From NCBI RefSeq assembly GCF_026151205.1, contig NC_087074.1:4652001-4716000 (forward strand): DNA of 64,000 nucleotides, read 5' to 3'. This document shows, piece after piece, positions 34,324-46,200 of the stretch; position 1 is the first letter of the stretch; each line of letters starts with the position of its first letter. This DNA is from Bolinopsis microptera (lineage: Eukaryota; Ctenophora; Tentaculata; Lobata; Bolinopsidae). Below the pieces are notes generated by a model. It worked only from the letters and a program-made list of their open reading frames with translations. It was not told where the DNA came from and did no database searches. Both the position numbers and the translations under genes were made by a program.

Positions 34324-35655
34324 TTCGGTACCAAAGTGCCATCTTCAGTGTTTGAAATATATGCCAGGAAATGAGGAAATGTTTTAAAAGATGCAATTTT
34401 GATATCCCTGAAATAAAGTCCCTACTCAGTCATGCAAGCTTCTCAGTTTTATAATTATATCTTGTTAATGTTATGGCCTTATGATTAATCAAAAAAGTTA
34501 ATATTTTTAATCAAAAACTGGGTAGAGTTGACCGTGTTTATATTAGCTTATAAGAGTTTCCTCCCTCAAAAAAATGATATGAACTTAAATTACCGTCCCT
34601 CAATGACAACGAGAATGAATGATTGAATCAGGTTGCTTACTTTTCCCATTACAATTTACTATACGGCCTGCAAAACATTATGAGCTGAGGTTTTCGTGAA
34701 AGAAGTCTTGAAATGTAACACTTTGAATGTTGGCAGTGTGTTGCGACCATCATGTGATGCAGTGTGAATAACTACAAATAATAGACCGAGAATATTAACA
34801 ATTAACAATCAAACTTGTTTTATGTTTACATAGGTATTAGGTTTATAGATGTGGATACTGGCGGGGAGGTGATACATGTTTGTTTACTTTAATAGTAAGC
34901 CCCTGTTAGGCGGGTTGAAGAGGTGTACATGTTTGTTTACATTTTTAGGGTAAGCCCCTGTTAGGCGGGTTGAAGAGGTGATACATATTTTGTATTATGG
35001 AACGCTTGTTACACTTGTAACGCCTTCTTGATACCCCCCTTTGAAGGCCCCGAATTATTTTCTGAACGAAAGCTCAAAATATTCGCCTCCTTATGATTTA
35101 TTTGCGCGAGGATTGAATATGCGCGTTTTTAAGTTCTTAGCAAAATATTTATTTGAACGAAAGCTCAAAATTTACCGAGAAATCGACCTTTTTATTAACT
35201 CATTTTGATGACTGTTTCTGACCTAAAATTGCACGAAAAATCGATTTAGCTAGGTTTCAGAACCTATAAACACTTCCTTATCCCTCAAAATCGATGTTTT
35301 ATAGTTAATACGAGCAACAAGCAACATATGTTTTGATCCTTCGGTTCTACTCATGACAGTGAGTAGAACCGAAACATGTATCACCTCCCCGCCAGTATCC
35401 ACATCTATTATTAGACGAGTTACTCTTGTACACTATTCCTTTATTCCATTGAATTTTTCAACAATATTATTAGGATAAAGAGGATAATGATTAATGATAA
35501 TTGTTATTAAAAATAGACGCGGAGAATGTTAACCCCAACTTTGAAGGAGCGACATTGAAAACATACATAATGTAAGAAGGGGAGACGGGTTGTTGATCTT
35601 TAGAACTGTGTACATTTGTTAACACACGATGTTTTCAATTTAATAATCTATGAAG
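34324..35655. repeat. Segmental duplication, copy B
   Basis: Direct duplicate of 32150-33205, interrupted by a different insertion (34846-35407), and with about 40 bp of unique sequence near 35500-35540. Confidence 0.88.
34846..35407. mobile_element. 562-bp MITE with about 35-bp inverted repeats
   Basis: The ends TAGATGTGGATACTGGCGGG and the inverse close the insert, which is absent from copy A. A direct repeat of about 55 bp (TAAGCCCCTGTTAGGCGGGT) lies near the left end, and a 15-bp-arm hairpin (CGGTTCTACTCAT ... GAGTAGAACCG) near 35341-35372. The target duplication is ambiguous (TA, or none). Confidence 0.8.
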
Positions 35656-36029
35656 ATCTATACCTATACAGAGCTTGGGATCCTTGCAGATCATACAGTC
35701 TGCACGTCGCGTGGTGAAAAAAACCCCATGTGGGCTAAGGACAAAGATCTTTACAGTTGTTCCTTTTGAAGGAATGCTAATTCTAAACATATTGTTAAAT
35801 TATGCTAATAGTAATACAGAGCTTGAAATCTTCCAGCCTGCCAGTCTCCCACCGATCATGATGTAGAAGATTTCCGGGCTACGGACAAATATCTTTAGAG
35901 TACATGCCTCTAAGGAAGGAATGCTAAATTAAGATATATTATTTGAATACTCAGATTATTAATAATCCTAAACATAAACAAAAAACTAAATTGCTCTGCA
36001 GGGCTACAAGAAAATAGGTCTATTATATA

Positions 36030-36780
36030 GTATTAGGTTCCTCCCTGTGACCACGGGTTTTCTAGTCTTCTTACTTATAATTCAAAGAATTATTTCTGTA
36101 TGTATGTACGACCGCCCACGTGCAAATTTGATGAGAAGTAGGAAGCTGTATAGTAACCATGGTGACGAGGATTGTTACACGCACGTGCACGTGCAATAAC
36201 TGTTGTTACGACATTTTGATCGGTTTTGTGGTAATTACGTTGTGTTCAGTGCGTGATGAGTGAGAGCTACATTTTAATGGGCTGTTTACTCGCATAGTTT
36301 TTTGATGCGATAAAAACGACTACCAAAGAATACTATTACTATTAGTATTAGCTTCCTCCCTGTGACCACGGGTTTTCTAGTATATTATAATTTAAAGAAT
36401 TATTCTGTCAGTACGATCGCCCACGTGCAAATTAGACGAGAAATAGGAAGCTGCATAGTAACCATGGTAACGGTGTTGAAATGTATACGCGCACGTGCAC
36501 AGATTTCCGAGCGACATTTCGATCGGTTTTGTAATAATTTTGTTGAGTTCAGTGCAAGCTACATTTTAATCGGCTGTATCTTCGGTTGTGACGGATATTT
36601 TTCGATGCGATAAAAACGACTACCAAAGAATACTATTATCTTCTTCCCTGTGACCACGGGCTTTCTAGTCATTATTATGATTCGAAAGATTATTTCTGTC
36701 TGTATAATGTATGTCTGTATGTATGTCTGTATGTACGACCGCCCACGTACAAATTAGATGAGAAATGGGAAGTTACATAG
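36030..36780. repeat. About 300-bp tandem repeat, 2.4 copies
   Basis: Units begin TTCCTCCCTGTGACCACGGG and TTTTCTAG near 36038, 36351 and 36641, and share ACGACCGCCCACGTGCAAAT and GCGATAAAAACGACTACCAA. The third unit is partial. The unit boundaries end in CTAG. Confidence 0.82.
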
Positions 36781-37871
36781 TTGACATTATAAGTTTAAAT
36801 TAAGTACCTGATTTTCCTCCAAGGTCACAAAACTGAGCAAAAAGTTTCAATCTTTAAAAAAACGTAATCTTTGGAGGTAGCTAGGCCTTAAGGCCTAGAG
36901 TGTGCTGTGTTTCTGTTACAGTTCAGGTCTTCATTTTAGCTGCATGGATAGTGGATACTGGTCACTGGATAGCCACATTTATTTTCTACAAGATGCACAC
37001 TTTAAAATATCACGGGTGTGATTGTCGTGCCTACAAATAGTGACGAGTGTTTTAGAATTTTCAAAATGCGCGTAGTCACCTGATCATGGTTACCTGCTGT
37101 TCGCGTTCAGGGGGTGTAGATACAGGTTCTTCTTTAACGAATCATTTCTAAGGGTAGAACTAGTCAGTGATAATTTTTCATAAATAAAAATCATTAATCA
37201 ATTATAATCGTTGACATCGCCAATATCGCTATATAATTGGTTTGACGTATTTAAACGGATTAAACGGATTAAACGTTAATTGGTCAAGAGAAGCCCTAAC
37301 ACTCCTGGCTTGACGTATAGAAAATAACATTCTGAAAAAAAAACTGTTTTTAATTACTAAGTGCAATAGTATATGGTATAGCTTGTTCATATTTGGTTAA
37401 TGATACGAAGTTGGGTTTTGAGAAATTGATATCATAACAATATTTTAGCAAAATTTACATAGTTTATTACATGCTATCAGTGCTCTATTCAGTAAAAAAG
37501 ATGTTTTTAATCAGCAAAAAATTATCAAACGCAAGAATATAAAAAACTAATAGTAGTAAAAATAACCATAATTATTTGATTTGCTCTAAAAAGTGAAACT
37601 TTTTCGTTTTGTTTTGTAATAATTTTTTAAAAAGATATGAAAAAATAACGATAAAAGACTATCAAAACTCAGCGATCGAAAAGTTGCAGGTCTTAATGGC
37701 ATGCGTAAAAGTATCTAAAAACCTTATTTGAAATATCCGTAATTAATATTTTAGCTATAAGAGCTGTTTGTCGATTTAGGGTTTTGTTGACGTGCACTAA
37801 GGAACACTGCTAAAAATTAAAAACAAATACAGACCATTTCTTATTTGTCATTCATATTCTTACTTTCTTTG
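36781..37871. other. Intergenic DNA, 3' side of the multicopper oxidase gene
   Basis: AT-rich, no gene or clear repeat recognised. The oxidase 3' UTR lies at the right end. Confidence 0.4.
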
Positions 37872-39878
37872 TCAATGTCCTTGTACCTTGCACCCACTAG
37901 CTGTACTGCACTTCATCTGGAGCGCTCTTTTCCCATTCTTTTTGAGAGTAGGTTTGACAGTATTTTCGAAAGATTTCATGAATTGTTCGTCATCTTTATC
38001 GCAGTCACATGTTGCCGTTCGGAGAAACTGCAAATTTCCGGAGTAGACACAAGACGGGTAGTCTTTAGGAAATTTTGTTTGGGAAAACATGTAGTTTCTT
38101 TCGTTGAGTGCTAAAGCGAGTCCAGATAGAAGATGGTCATGGATATGACAATGAAAGAACCATACGCCAGGGTTATCAGATTGGATCCTCAAAGCAACTG
38201 CTCCACCAGGAGGCAAGATAACAGTATCCTTTAGGACGCCTCGTTTTTCCCTTTTCATCAGTTCATCTATTGGCTGCGACAAATCTGTGTTTAGATCAAG
38301 TAATGGACATAATTCCCTGTCACAATTTTTAACTTTTCTTAAAGCGATATCAAGAACTTCGTAATGATGTCCATGCAGATGCATTGGGTGGTTCATAAAG
38401 GACCTGTTTCTGATCACAATGGTGACGGATTTATTGTGTTTTAAGTCTAATATATTCATATTAGTATTTGGATTTTTGTCGTTTTCCGTTGATCTCTTGA
38501 TAACTGCTTTTTTTGGAATAAGATTTTGTGTATATGTCTTGTTATCAATGGACAAAAAGAAATAGCCTATAATGTCGACCGTGTGATATTCATATTCATC
38601 CGATAATTTCCATTTTATTTTGGGTTCAAGTTCTGTGACAGGATGGCATTTGTAATCCTCTGGAGGTTTGTAAAATTTACAATTGAGGATACTCCACGCT
38701 TTTATCATGAATGCTTTCATGTCTTTGTTAGGGGGGACACCTGTGCTGAAAGGAATTGAATCATCTCTCCTTATTCGCAGGACACTCGCCATTCCTTTCT
38801 TCTGGTTCTTTGAAGGAGTCATTGCCCTTATCCACGTCACATCTGTGTCAGTATCAATGTTGAAAGTGATATTAACATCATATCTCTCCGCAATCCCGAT
38901 CTGCAACACTTCAGTTTTATAAGGCTTCACTGGGTACCCATCAGTAGCAACCACCGTCAAATTGTATCCGTCGATACTAAAGAAGTAGGGATTTTTAAAT
39001 CCACCATTGATGATTCGAAATGTGTGTTCGCCATTCTTCACTTTGAATTCCGGGTCATGCTCGCCGTTCAAGACACCGCCTGCCCATCCTGGTGTGGTAA
39101 TCGAATTGCCTTCTATACTGTCCTCGTCTGGTGACATGTCATGAAAGTCCCAACCATTATAGTTTGGATAAAGGTCAACGTAAAAAAGAATAGTTTCAGT
39201 TCCAAACTGGTATTCAGATGTAGGTATGCGATACGGTGCATGTTCGTCATGGACGATAAGTGGCCCGCGGATGAAGTCTTGACCGGAAGCTTCCACTTCA
39301 TTCCCATGTGTGTGATACCAATAGGTACCGGGCTGTTCGTTCACCTTCCAATCGTACAGGAACGAGTTTCCAGGGGATATGGCACACTGCGTAAGACCTA
39401 CCACTCCATCAAAAACTTGAGCGTTTTTCATGTTAAATCCGTGCCAGTGAACGGATAATTGAGCGCCTACGATTCCGTTAGTTGCTCTGACTTTAAGTTG
39501 GTCACCGTTTCTTACGTGAATAGCTGGCCCTTTTATGTTTCCATTGATCGTGTTTACTGTGTAGGTTCGGTTACCGATCTTCTCAGTAATCTGATTGGTA
39601 TGAAAGACCCATTGGTTATTCACAAGAGGTTGGATCAGAGTAGGGTTTGGCCCAGTAGGTTTTTCATCTTCTGCGATGACGTTTATCAGCCTTGCCCTTA
39701 GTGATACAACAACCAAGCCGATGGCAAGGATTATAACAATAATGGCATTTAAAACGACTAACATTCGCTTTACTGTGCACATTGCACGGTTATCGATGGA
39801 ATTAGATGAAGGAGCCATAACGGCAACATTGGGAGGGTTTTCTTGTTTTGACGCCATGTCATCCAGCTCGATCGACAT
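37872..39878 (-). CDS. Membrane-anchored laccase-type multicopper oxidase
   Basis: Intronless frame of 668 aa. Multicopper oxidases oxidise phenols, amines or metals and reduce oxygen to water. All four copper sites are present: HWHG (144-147), WYHTHG (187-192), HPMHLHGHHYEVL (about 495-507) and HCHIHDHLLSGL (about 573-584), together giving the ten copper-binding His and the type 1 Cys. The axial position is Leu, as in many high-potential laccases. A hydrophobic helix at about 39-61 (LVVLNAIIVIILAIGLVVVS region) after a cytosolic-looking N-terminus suggests a type II membrane anchor with the enzyme outside. Several N-glycosylation sequons follow. The start is the first ATG; M8 and M21 are alternatives. 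The substrate cannot be told from sequence. The lack of introns contrasts with most neighbours. Confidence 0.93.
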   Translation of the reverse strand: MSIELDDMASKQENPPNVAVMAPSSNSIDNRAMCTVKRMLVVLNAIIVIILAIGLVVVSLRARLINVIAEDEKPTGPNPTLIQPLVNNQWVFHTNQITEKIGNRTYTVNTINGNIKGPAIHVRNGDQLKVRATNGIVGAQLSVHWHGFNMKNAQVFDGVVGLTQCAISPGNSFLYDWKVNEQPGTYWYHTHGNEVEASGQDFIRGPLIVHDEHAPYRIPTSEYQFGTETILFYVDLYPNYNGWDFHDMSPDEDSIEGNSITTPGWAGGVLNGEHDPEFKVKNGEHTFRIINGGFKNPYFFSIDGYNLTVVATDGYPVKPYKTEVLQIGIAERYDVNITFNIDTDTDVTWIRAMTPSKNQKKGMASVLRIRRDDSIPFSTGVPPNKDMKAFMIKAWSILNCKFYKPPEDYKCHPVTELEPKIKWKLSDEYEYHTVDIIGYFFLSIDNKTYTQNLIPKKAVIKRSTENDKNPNTNMNILDLKHNKSVTIVIRNRSFMNHPMHLHGHHYEVLDIALRKVKNCDRELCPLLDLNTDLSQPIDELMKREKRGVLKDTVILPPGGAVALRIQSDNPGVWFFHCHIHDHLLSGLALALNERNYMFSQTKFPKDYPSCVYSGNLQFLRTATCDCDKDDEQFMKSFENTVKPTLKKNGKRALQMKCSTASGCKVQGH

Positions 39879-40598
39879 GATGCAATGACCTAAGGTAGAG
39901 TTAATTAAGATAATTTCATTGAAACGAAGTTATGATATTTTTCCATGTATGTAACGACTAACGTTAACATTTCTCGATGCAAAACCTTTTAGTTTTGGAT
40001 TATGTCTTGATCATTCTTCAAGTTCATAAATGTGAAATAATCTATAAATCCAGCAAATCCCGGGAAAACAAGCTAGCAGTAGCTGTAATTTCTACATGTA
40101 AAGTAGCTTACTGACTACTGAGAGGGGGCTTAAATTTAAAATTACATGCATTTAAATACATGAGAGAAACCTTGCCGGCTCGGGTCAATCCCCAAAAGTA
40201 AAAGAAATAGCAACAGTTTTTTTGCAACGTTTTTGCTCGACCGCCATGGTACGCCCATAGTACGCGGCTATTCACTTGTAAAAACAAGCGCGTCACGTAG
40301 TACGCGTAGATACATGGGTTATAGGTGAAGTAAACTGCATACTTCCGTTTCAGTTAAAGATTATGTTATCTAGACAATTCGTAATGTAACTGATAGACTA
40401 CAAGACTGCTATCAACTGCAGTGTTTAGTTTAAGTTAAACTAGTTCGGGACGGGATATATTATAATAGCAGTTTGATGGTGGAAAAAAACCATTTACACC
40501 AGTTATTGTCACCACAGTGATTGTAATGAAGGCTTGAGATTCCATGTAACATGATTCAGTGAGATAACAAAAATAAGTTTTAAATCCAACACTGACTG
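39879..40598. other. Upstream region of the multicopper oxidase gene
   Basis: Probable 5' UTR and promoter (gene on the minus strand) and intergenic DNA. No TATA box or other site could be fixed, and no other gene is seen. Confidence 0.4.
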
Positions 40599-40599
40599 C

Positions 40600-40700
40600 A
40601 TTTTTAATCTGCGATCTTATTAAGCTAACCTAGGTTGTTGGTTCACCATTGCATGGGTGAACCAACAATAAGTTAGCTTGATAAGATCGCAGATTAAAAA
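40600..40700. repeat. Hairpin of about 100 bp, 46-bp arms
   Basis: TTTTTAATCTGCGATCTTAT through TTGGTTCACC is followed after a short loop (ATTGCATG) by the inverse copy, with only a few mismatches. It has MITE-like form, but no target duplication is visible. It precedes the first unit of the 2.7-kb tandem array and is not repeated within it. Confidence 0.85.
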
Positions 40701-41369
40701 TGGCATTGTAACTATAAAAACCCCTTCAACTCTTCAAGGAATGTTGTTAGTTTTTAACGATTCTCTTCCTTCCTAGGTTGTGAGATTCAGCGGCTGGCAA
40801 CGTTTGTGAAACTAGCACGCTGCACGGCTACAATTAATAGGAGATATCAGATATACCTTTTGGAAGATTTGTCGATAAATTTTCCTCGAGGATTTAAATC
40901 AAGCAATGCAAAGTGCAATTATGGCAAGACTTGGGCACAACATTCATGCCAGAGTTGAAACCCCAAGGAATCATGGAAACGGCTCACGGCAACATATTTA
41001 ACATCATAAAGGGGTATTGGGTGGCAATCTTTGAAAATGAAACTTAAAAATTTGGTTCAAGAAATGATTATGAATTATAACAATATTTCGAAATTTTAAC
41101 AAAACTCGATTGTGCCAATTTTTACCCCAATTTGCCAAATATAACAATGTAAAATAGCAGCGACACATTATGATTATGTCAGCGACTGTGAACATTACTG
41201 TTCAGAAAACCTCTATATCCTTCAACCAACTCAGTAATCACTTCGAGATGGTGTAATTGGTGTTGTACACACTGCACTAATAATGATATAATGATATCAT
41301 GTTGAACGTGTAATGTAAATATAGTGTGGATATATGCGAATATATATCCTTCAACCAACTCAGTAATAT

Positions 41370-41650
41370 ATGGATAAACCGCAGATCAGAATCTATAAAG
41401 CGGCAGTTTTGTCAATATTGCTTTATAGCTTTATGGTAGTGAGGTATGGCACACAACCAAATTAAGCAGCTACATCACTTTGAGGTGTTCCATCAGCATT
41501 GCTCGAGGAGAGTACTTAGGATAAGATGGCTCGACCGAGTTAGAAAAACTAAAGTGCTTGACCACGTGCGAGGTTAAATCAAATAGAGACTACATAGAAG
41601 CAAACCGCCTGAGCTGGTTTGGCCATGTCACCAGTTAAATATTTGTTCCA
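41370..41650 (+). pseudogene. RTE-like LINE 3' tail remnant (repeated near 44097 and 46824)
   Basis: In broken frames the plus strand reads IYKAAVLSILLYS, then FHQHCSRRVLRIRWLDRVRK, TKVLDHVR and ANRLSWFGHVT. This is the region downstream of reverse transcriptase in RTE-like LINEs, where RWQDR and LRWLGHV-type motifs are typical. It is present in all three tandem units and is interrupted by stops. Confidence 0.7.
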
Positions 41651-42982
41651 AATATTAGACCGTCGACGAGTCCAACTCGGCGCAGGTCTTGGTAGGTTAT
41701 AAACCTACAAACCAGTGCCCGACACCAGGTTTTTTAGAAACCTCATTTATTGGACCTCTGCGCATGGAAGAAGATCCAGTGATCACCCGTAAAAGAATTG
41801 GTTGAAATGTTTGCTGGAAGACGCTGCATCGTTCTCAGGAAACACAGACACAGATATCGACAGATAGTGTGTTTGCTGGTGACCGCGCAAGCACTAAAAA
41901 GAAATGATACGACACAAACGGGAGTTCATTGTTGCAGCCTGAAGGCTACTCTATAATGATTGAGGAGACCTAATCAAGTTCAAGTAAGGACATGTGATAT
42001 ATTTCATAGAATATGAAAATTCGAAAGCTTGCACTTTTGTTTATTTGTCTTAGTCTTACAGTTACTCTTACAGTCTTACCACTGGGCAATCAATGACCAG
42101 CAGATAATTATAGCCTCATGAAATAGAGTCTTATATGTGTAACGGGAGCACTTTACAATGCAAAACCTTCTAGTTTTGGATTATGTAATAATTCATTATT
42201 ATCATATTGTAATAATTTATTTTTCAGACTTCATCTGGATCGACCTAGGCAGGCAGGCAGGTAGGCAATAATTTATAAACCCAGCAAATTATAATAAAGC
42301 CCCCTATCCTTTTATTTTGTTGCCAGATTGCCGATCGGGTGAAAATACAATTACCGTCACAGTGGCATATTCGGAAATAAACGTACCTGCATTCTTGAGA
42401 TAATGGTGAAATAGTGACAATTATAAACAACTTGTTGACTTTTATTTTTTTTGAGTTTTAAGACTACAGCCACACCTCTTTACCGAAGGAAGCATTTTAT
42501 GGAGCTTATGAAGTACTGAAATTATACTACCGCATGGAAGGAAGCATGCAGTGGAGGAGGAATGCCATAAGTTCTTAACGATTCCTTCTAGCTCGAAATT
42601 GTAGGAACAGATTTTTTTATTGAAATCTTTCAAATCAGTCAATTACATACAAGTTTACACAATGAATTAGTTAAATATAATATTGTCCTCTAAGCATGGA
42701 TCGTCAAAGTTGAAATTGTATCGGACAAAATGTATGTAACCAAAGGACCTGAGGGTCACCAAAACACAGATATTGAGTGCAAATGCAGCTCCTGCACAAG
42801 CATGGGCCCTTATAAAATTGTAATAAGTTACTTTAAACAAAATCACACACCCATTCAATCAATTCATAAAATATTGTAAAGTGAAAAATGTGGCCATCTA
42901 GTTCGTGATGCAGTGCTGTGAGATGAAATTGAGAAATACGTGAATGCAGACAGCAAGAATAGATAATCTTAAATAAACTATT

Positions 42983-43261
42983 TTACGGATTTGTTTCTAT
43001 TGAATAGTCAAGTTCAGAGTCCGAATCCACCGGGATAATTTTCCCCCACATGTAAGTGGAAAGTTTACTTTTAAAATCAGTGATACTCTCTATCTCACGG
43101 ATATCTAGAGGAATGTGATTCCACTTAGTGTGGGTCCTATAGAAGAAATTCTTGGCAAAAGCGTTGGAGCTAGCTCGAGGTGAGATAGAGCTTACAAAAC
43201 ATAAAGAGTCCATATGACTATTTCTGAGCCTTGAGTGGCCTTGATATTTTACGAGTATCAC
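42983..43261 (-). pseudogene. LINE C-terminal remnant (repeated at 45710-45988 and 48436-48714)
   Basis: A 92-codon frame includes FAKNFFYRTHTKWNHIPLDI and ITDFKSKLSTYMW, which fits the extreme C-terminus of CR1- or L2-like reverse transcriptase proteins (R...WN.LP, then FK..L). It is a fragment only. In the third unit the upstream part of the frame is replaced by unrelated sequence at the array border. Confidence 0.6.
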
Positions 43262-46200
43262 CCGTTAAGCTCGAAAAAGCAGTCATGGCGTGATATTTTC
43301 TTATCGTTAAAACGTGACATCATCAATCATGATTGCTACCTGCCAGCTAGTTGATCTGTTCGCGGAATTTTGGAATTCGCGGAACATTAGAACCCAAAAC
43401 TAAGCAGTTTTGGCTCCGAATCTGCTCGGTAACCAAAGTATAAAAACCCCTTCAACTCTTCAAGGATGTTGTAAGTTTTTAACGATTCTCTTCCTTCCAG
43501 GCTGTGAGATTCAGCGGCTGGCAACGTTTGTGAAACTAACACGCTGCACGGCTACAATAGGAGATATCAGATATACCTTTTGAGTTTTGGAAGATTTGTC
43601 GATAAATTTTCCTCGAGGATTTAAATCAAGCAATGCAAAGTGCAATTATGGCAAGACTTGGGCACAACATTCATGCCAGAGTTGAAACCCCAAGGAATCA
43701 TGGAAACGGCTCACGGCAATATATTTAACATCATAAAGGGGTATTGGGTGGCAATCTTTGAAAATGAAACTTAAAAATCTGGTTCAAGAAATGATTATGA
43801 ATTATAACAATATTTCGAAATTTTAACAAAACTCGATTGTGCCAATTTTTACCCCAATTTGCCAAATATAACAATATAAAATAGCAGCGACACATTATGA
43901 TTATGTCAGCGACTGTGAACATTACTGTTCAGAAAACCTCTATATCCTTCAACCAACTCAGTAATCACTTCGAGATGGTGTAGTTGGTGTTGTACACACT
44001 GCACTGATAATGATATAATGATATCATGTTGAACGTGTAATGTAAATATAGTGTGGATATATGCGAATATATATCCTTAAACCAACTCAGTAATATATGG
44101 ATAAACCGTAGATCAGAATCTATAAAGCGGCAGTTTTGTCAATATTGCTTTATAGCTTTATGGTAGTGAGGTATGGCACACAACCAAATTAAGCAGCTAC
44201 ATCACTTTGAGGTGTTCCATCAGCATTGCTCGAGGAGAGTACTTAGGATAAGATGGCTCGACCGAGTTAGAAAAACTAAAGTGCTTGACCACGTGCGAGG
44301 TTAAATCAAATAGAGACTACATAGAAGCAAACCGCCTGAGCTGGTTTGGCCATGTCACCAGTTAAATATTTGTTCCAAATATTAGACCGTCGACGAGTCC
44401 AACTCGGCGCAGGTCTTGGTAGGTTATAAACCTACAAACCAGTGCCCGACACCAGGTTTTTTAGAAACCTCATTTATTGGACCTCTGCGCATGGAAGAAG
44501 ATCCAGTGATCACCCGTAAAAGAATTGGTTGAAATGTTTGCTGGAAGACGCTGCATCGTTCTCAGGAAACACAGACACAGATATCGACAGATAGTGTGTT
44601 TGCTGGTGACCGCGCAAGCACTAAAAAGAAATGATACGACACAAACGGGAGTTCATTGTTGCAGCCTGAAGGCTACTCTATAATGATTGAGGAGACCTAA
44701 TCAAGTTCAAGTAAGGACATGTGATATATTTCATAGAATATGAAAATTCGAAAGCTTGCACTTTTGTTTATTTGTCTTAGTCTTACAGTTACTCTTACAG
44801 TCTTACCACTGGGCAATCAATGACCAGCAGATAATTATAGCCTCATGAAATAGAGTCTTATATGTGTAACGGGAGCACTTTACAATGCAAAACCTTCTAG
44901 TTTTGGATTATGTAATAATTCATTATTATCATATTGTAATAATTTATTTTTCAGACTTCATCTGGATCGACCTAGGCAGGCAGGCAGGTAGGCAATAATT
45001 TATAAACCCAGCAAATTATAATAAAGCCCCCTATCCTTTTATTTTGTTGCCAGATTGCCGATCGGGTGAAAATACAATTACCGTCACAGTGGCATATTCG
45101 GAAATAAACGTACCTGCATTCTTGAGATAATGGTGAAATAGTGACAATTATAAACAACTTGTTGACTTTTATTTTTTTTGAGTTTTAAGACTACAGCCAC
45201 ACCTCTTTACCGAAGGAAGCATTTTATGGAGCTTATGAAGTACTGAAATTATACTACCGCATGGAAGGAAGCATGCAGTGGAGGAGGAATGCCATAAGTT
45301 CTTAACGATTCCTTCTAGCTCGAAATTGTAGGAACAGATTTTTTTATTGAAATCTTTCAAATCAGTCAATTACATACAAGTTTACACAATGAATTAGTTA
45401 AATATAATATTGTCCTCTAAGCATGGATCGTCAAAGTTGAAATTGTATCGGACAAAATGTATGTAACCAAAGGACCTGAGGGTCACCAAAACACAGATAT
45501 TGAGTGCAAATGCAGCTCCTGCACAAGCATGGGCCCTTATAAAATTGTAATAAGTTACTTTAAACAAAATCACACACCCATTCAATCAATTCATAAAATA
45601 TTGTAAAGTGAAAAATGTGGCCATCTAGTTCGTGATGCAGTGCTGTGAGATGAAATTGAGAAATACGTGAATGCAGACAGCAAGAATAGATAATCTTAAA
45701 TAAACTATTTTACGGATTTGTTTCTATTGAATAGTCAAGTTCAGAGTCCGAATCCACCGGGATAATTTTCCCCCACATGTAAGTGGAAAGTTTACTTTTA
45801 AAATCAGTGATACTCTCTATCTCACGGATATCTAGAGGAATGTGATTCCACTTAGTGTGGGTCCTATAGAAGAAATTCTTGGCAAAAGCGTTGGAGCTAG
45901 CTCGAGGTGAGATAGAGCTTACAAAACATAAAGAGTCCATATGACTATTTCTGAGCCTTGAGTGGCCTTGATATTTTACGAGTATCACCCGTTAAGCTCG
46001 AAAAAGCAGTCATGGCGTGATATTTTCTTATCGTTAAAACGTGACATCATCAATCATGATTGCTACCTGCCAGCTAGTTGATCTGTTCGCGGAATTTTGG
46101 AATTCGCGGAACATTAGAACCCAAAACTAAGCAGTTTTGGCTCCGAATCTGCTCGGTAACCAAAGTATAAAAACCCCTTCAACTCTTCAAGGATGTTGTA

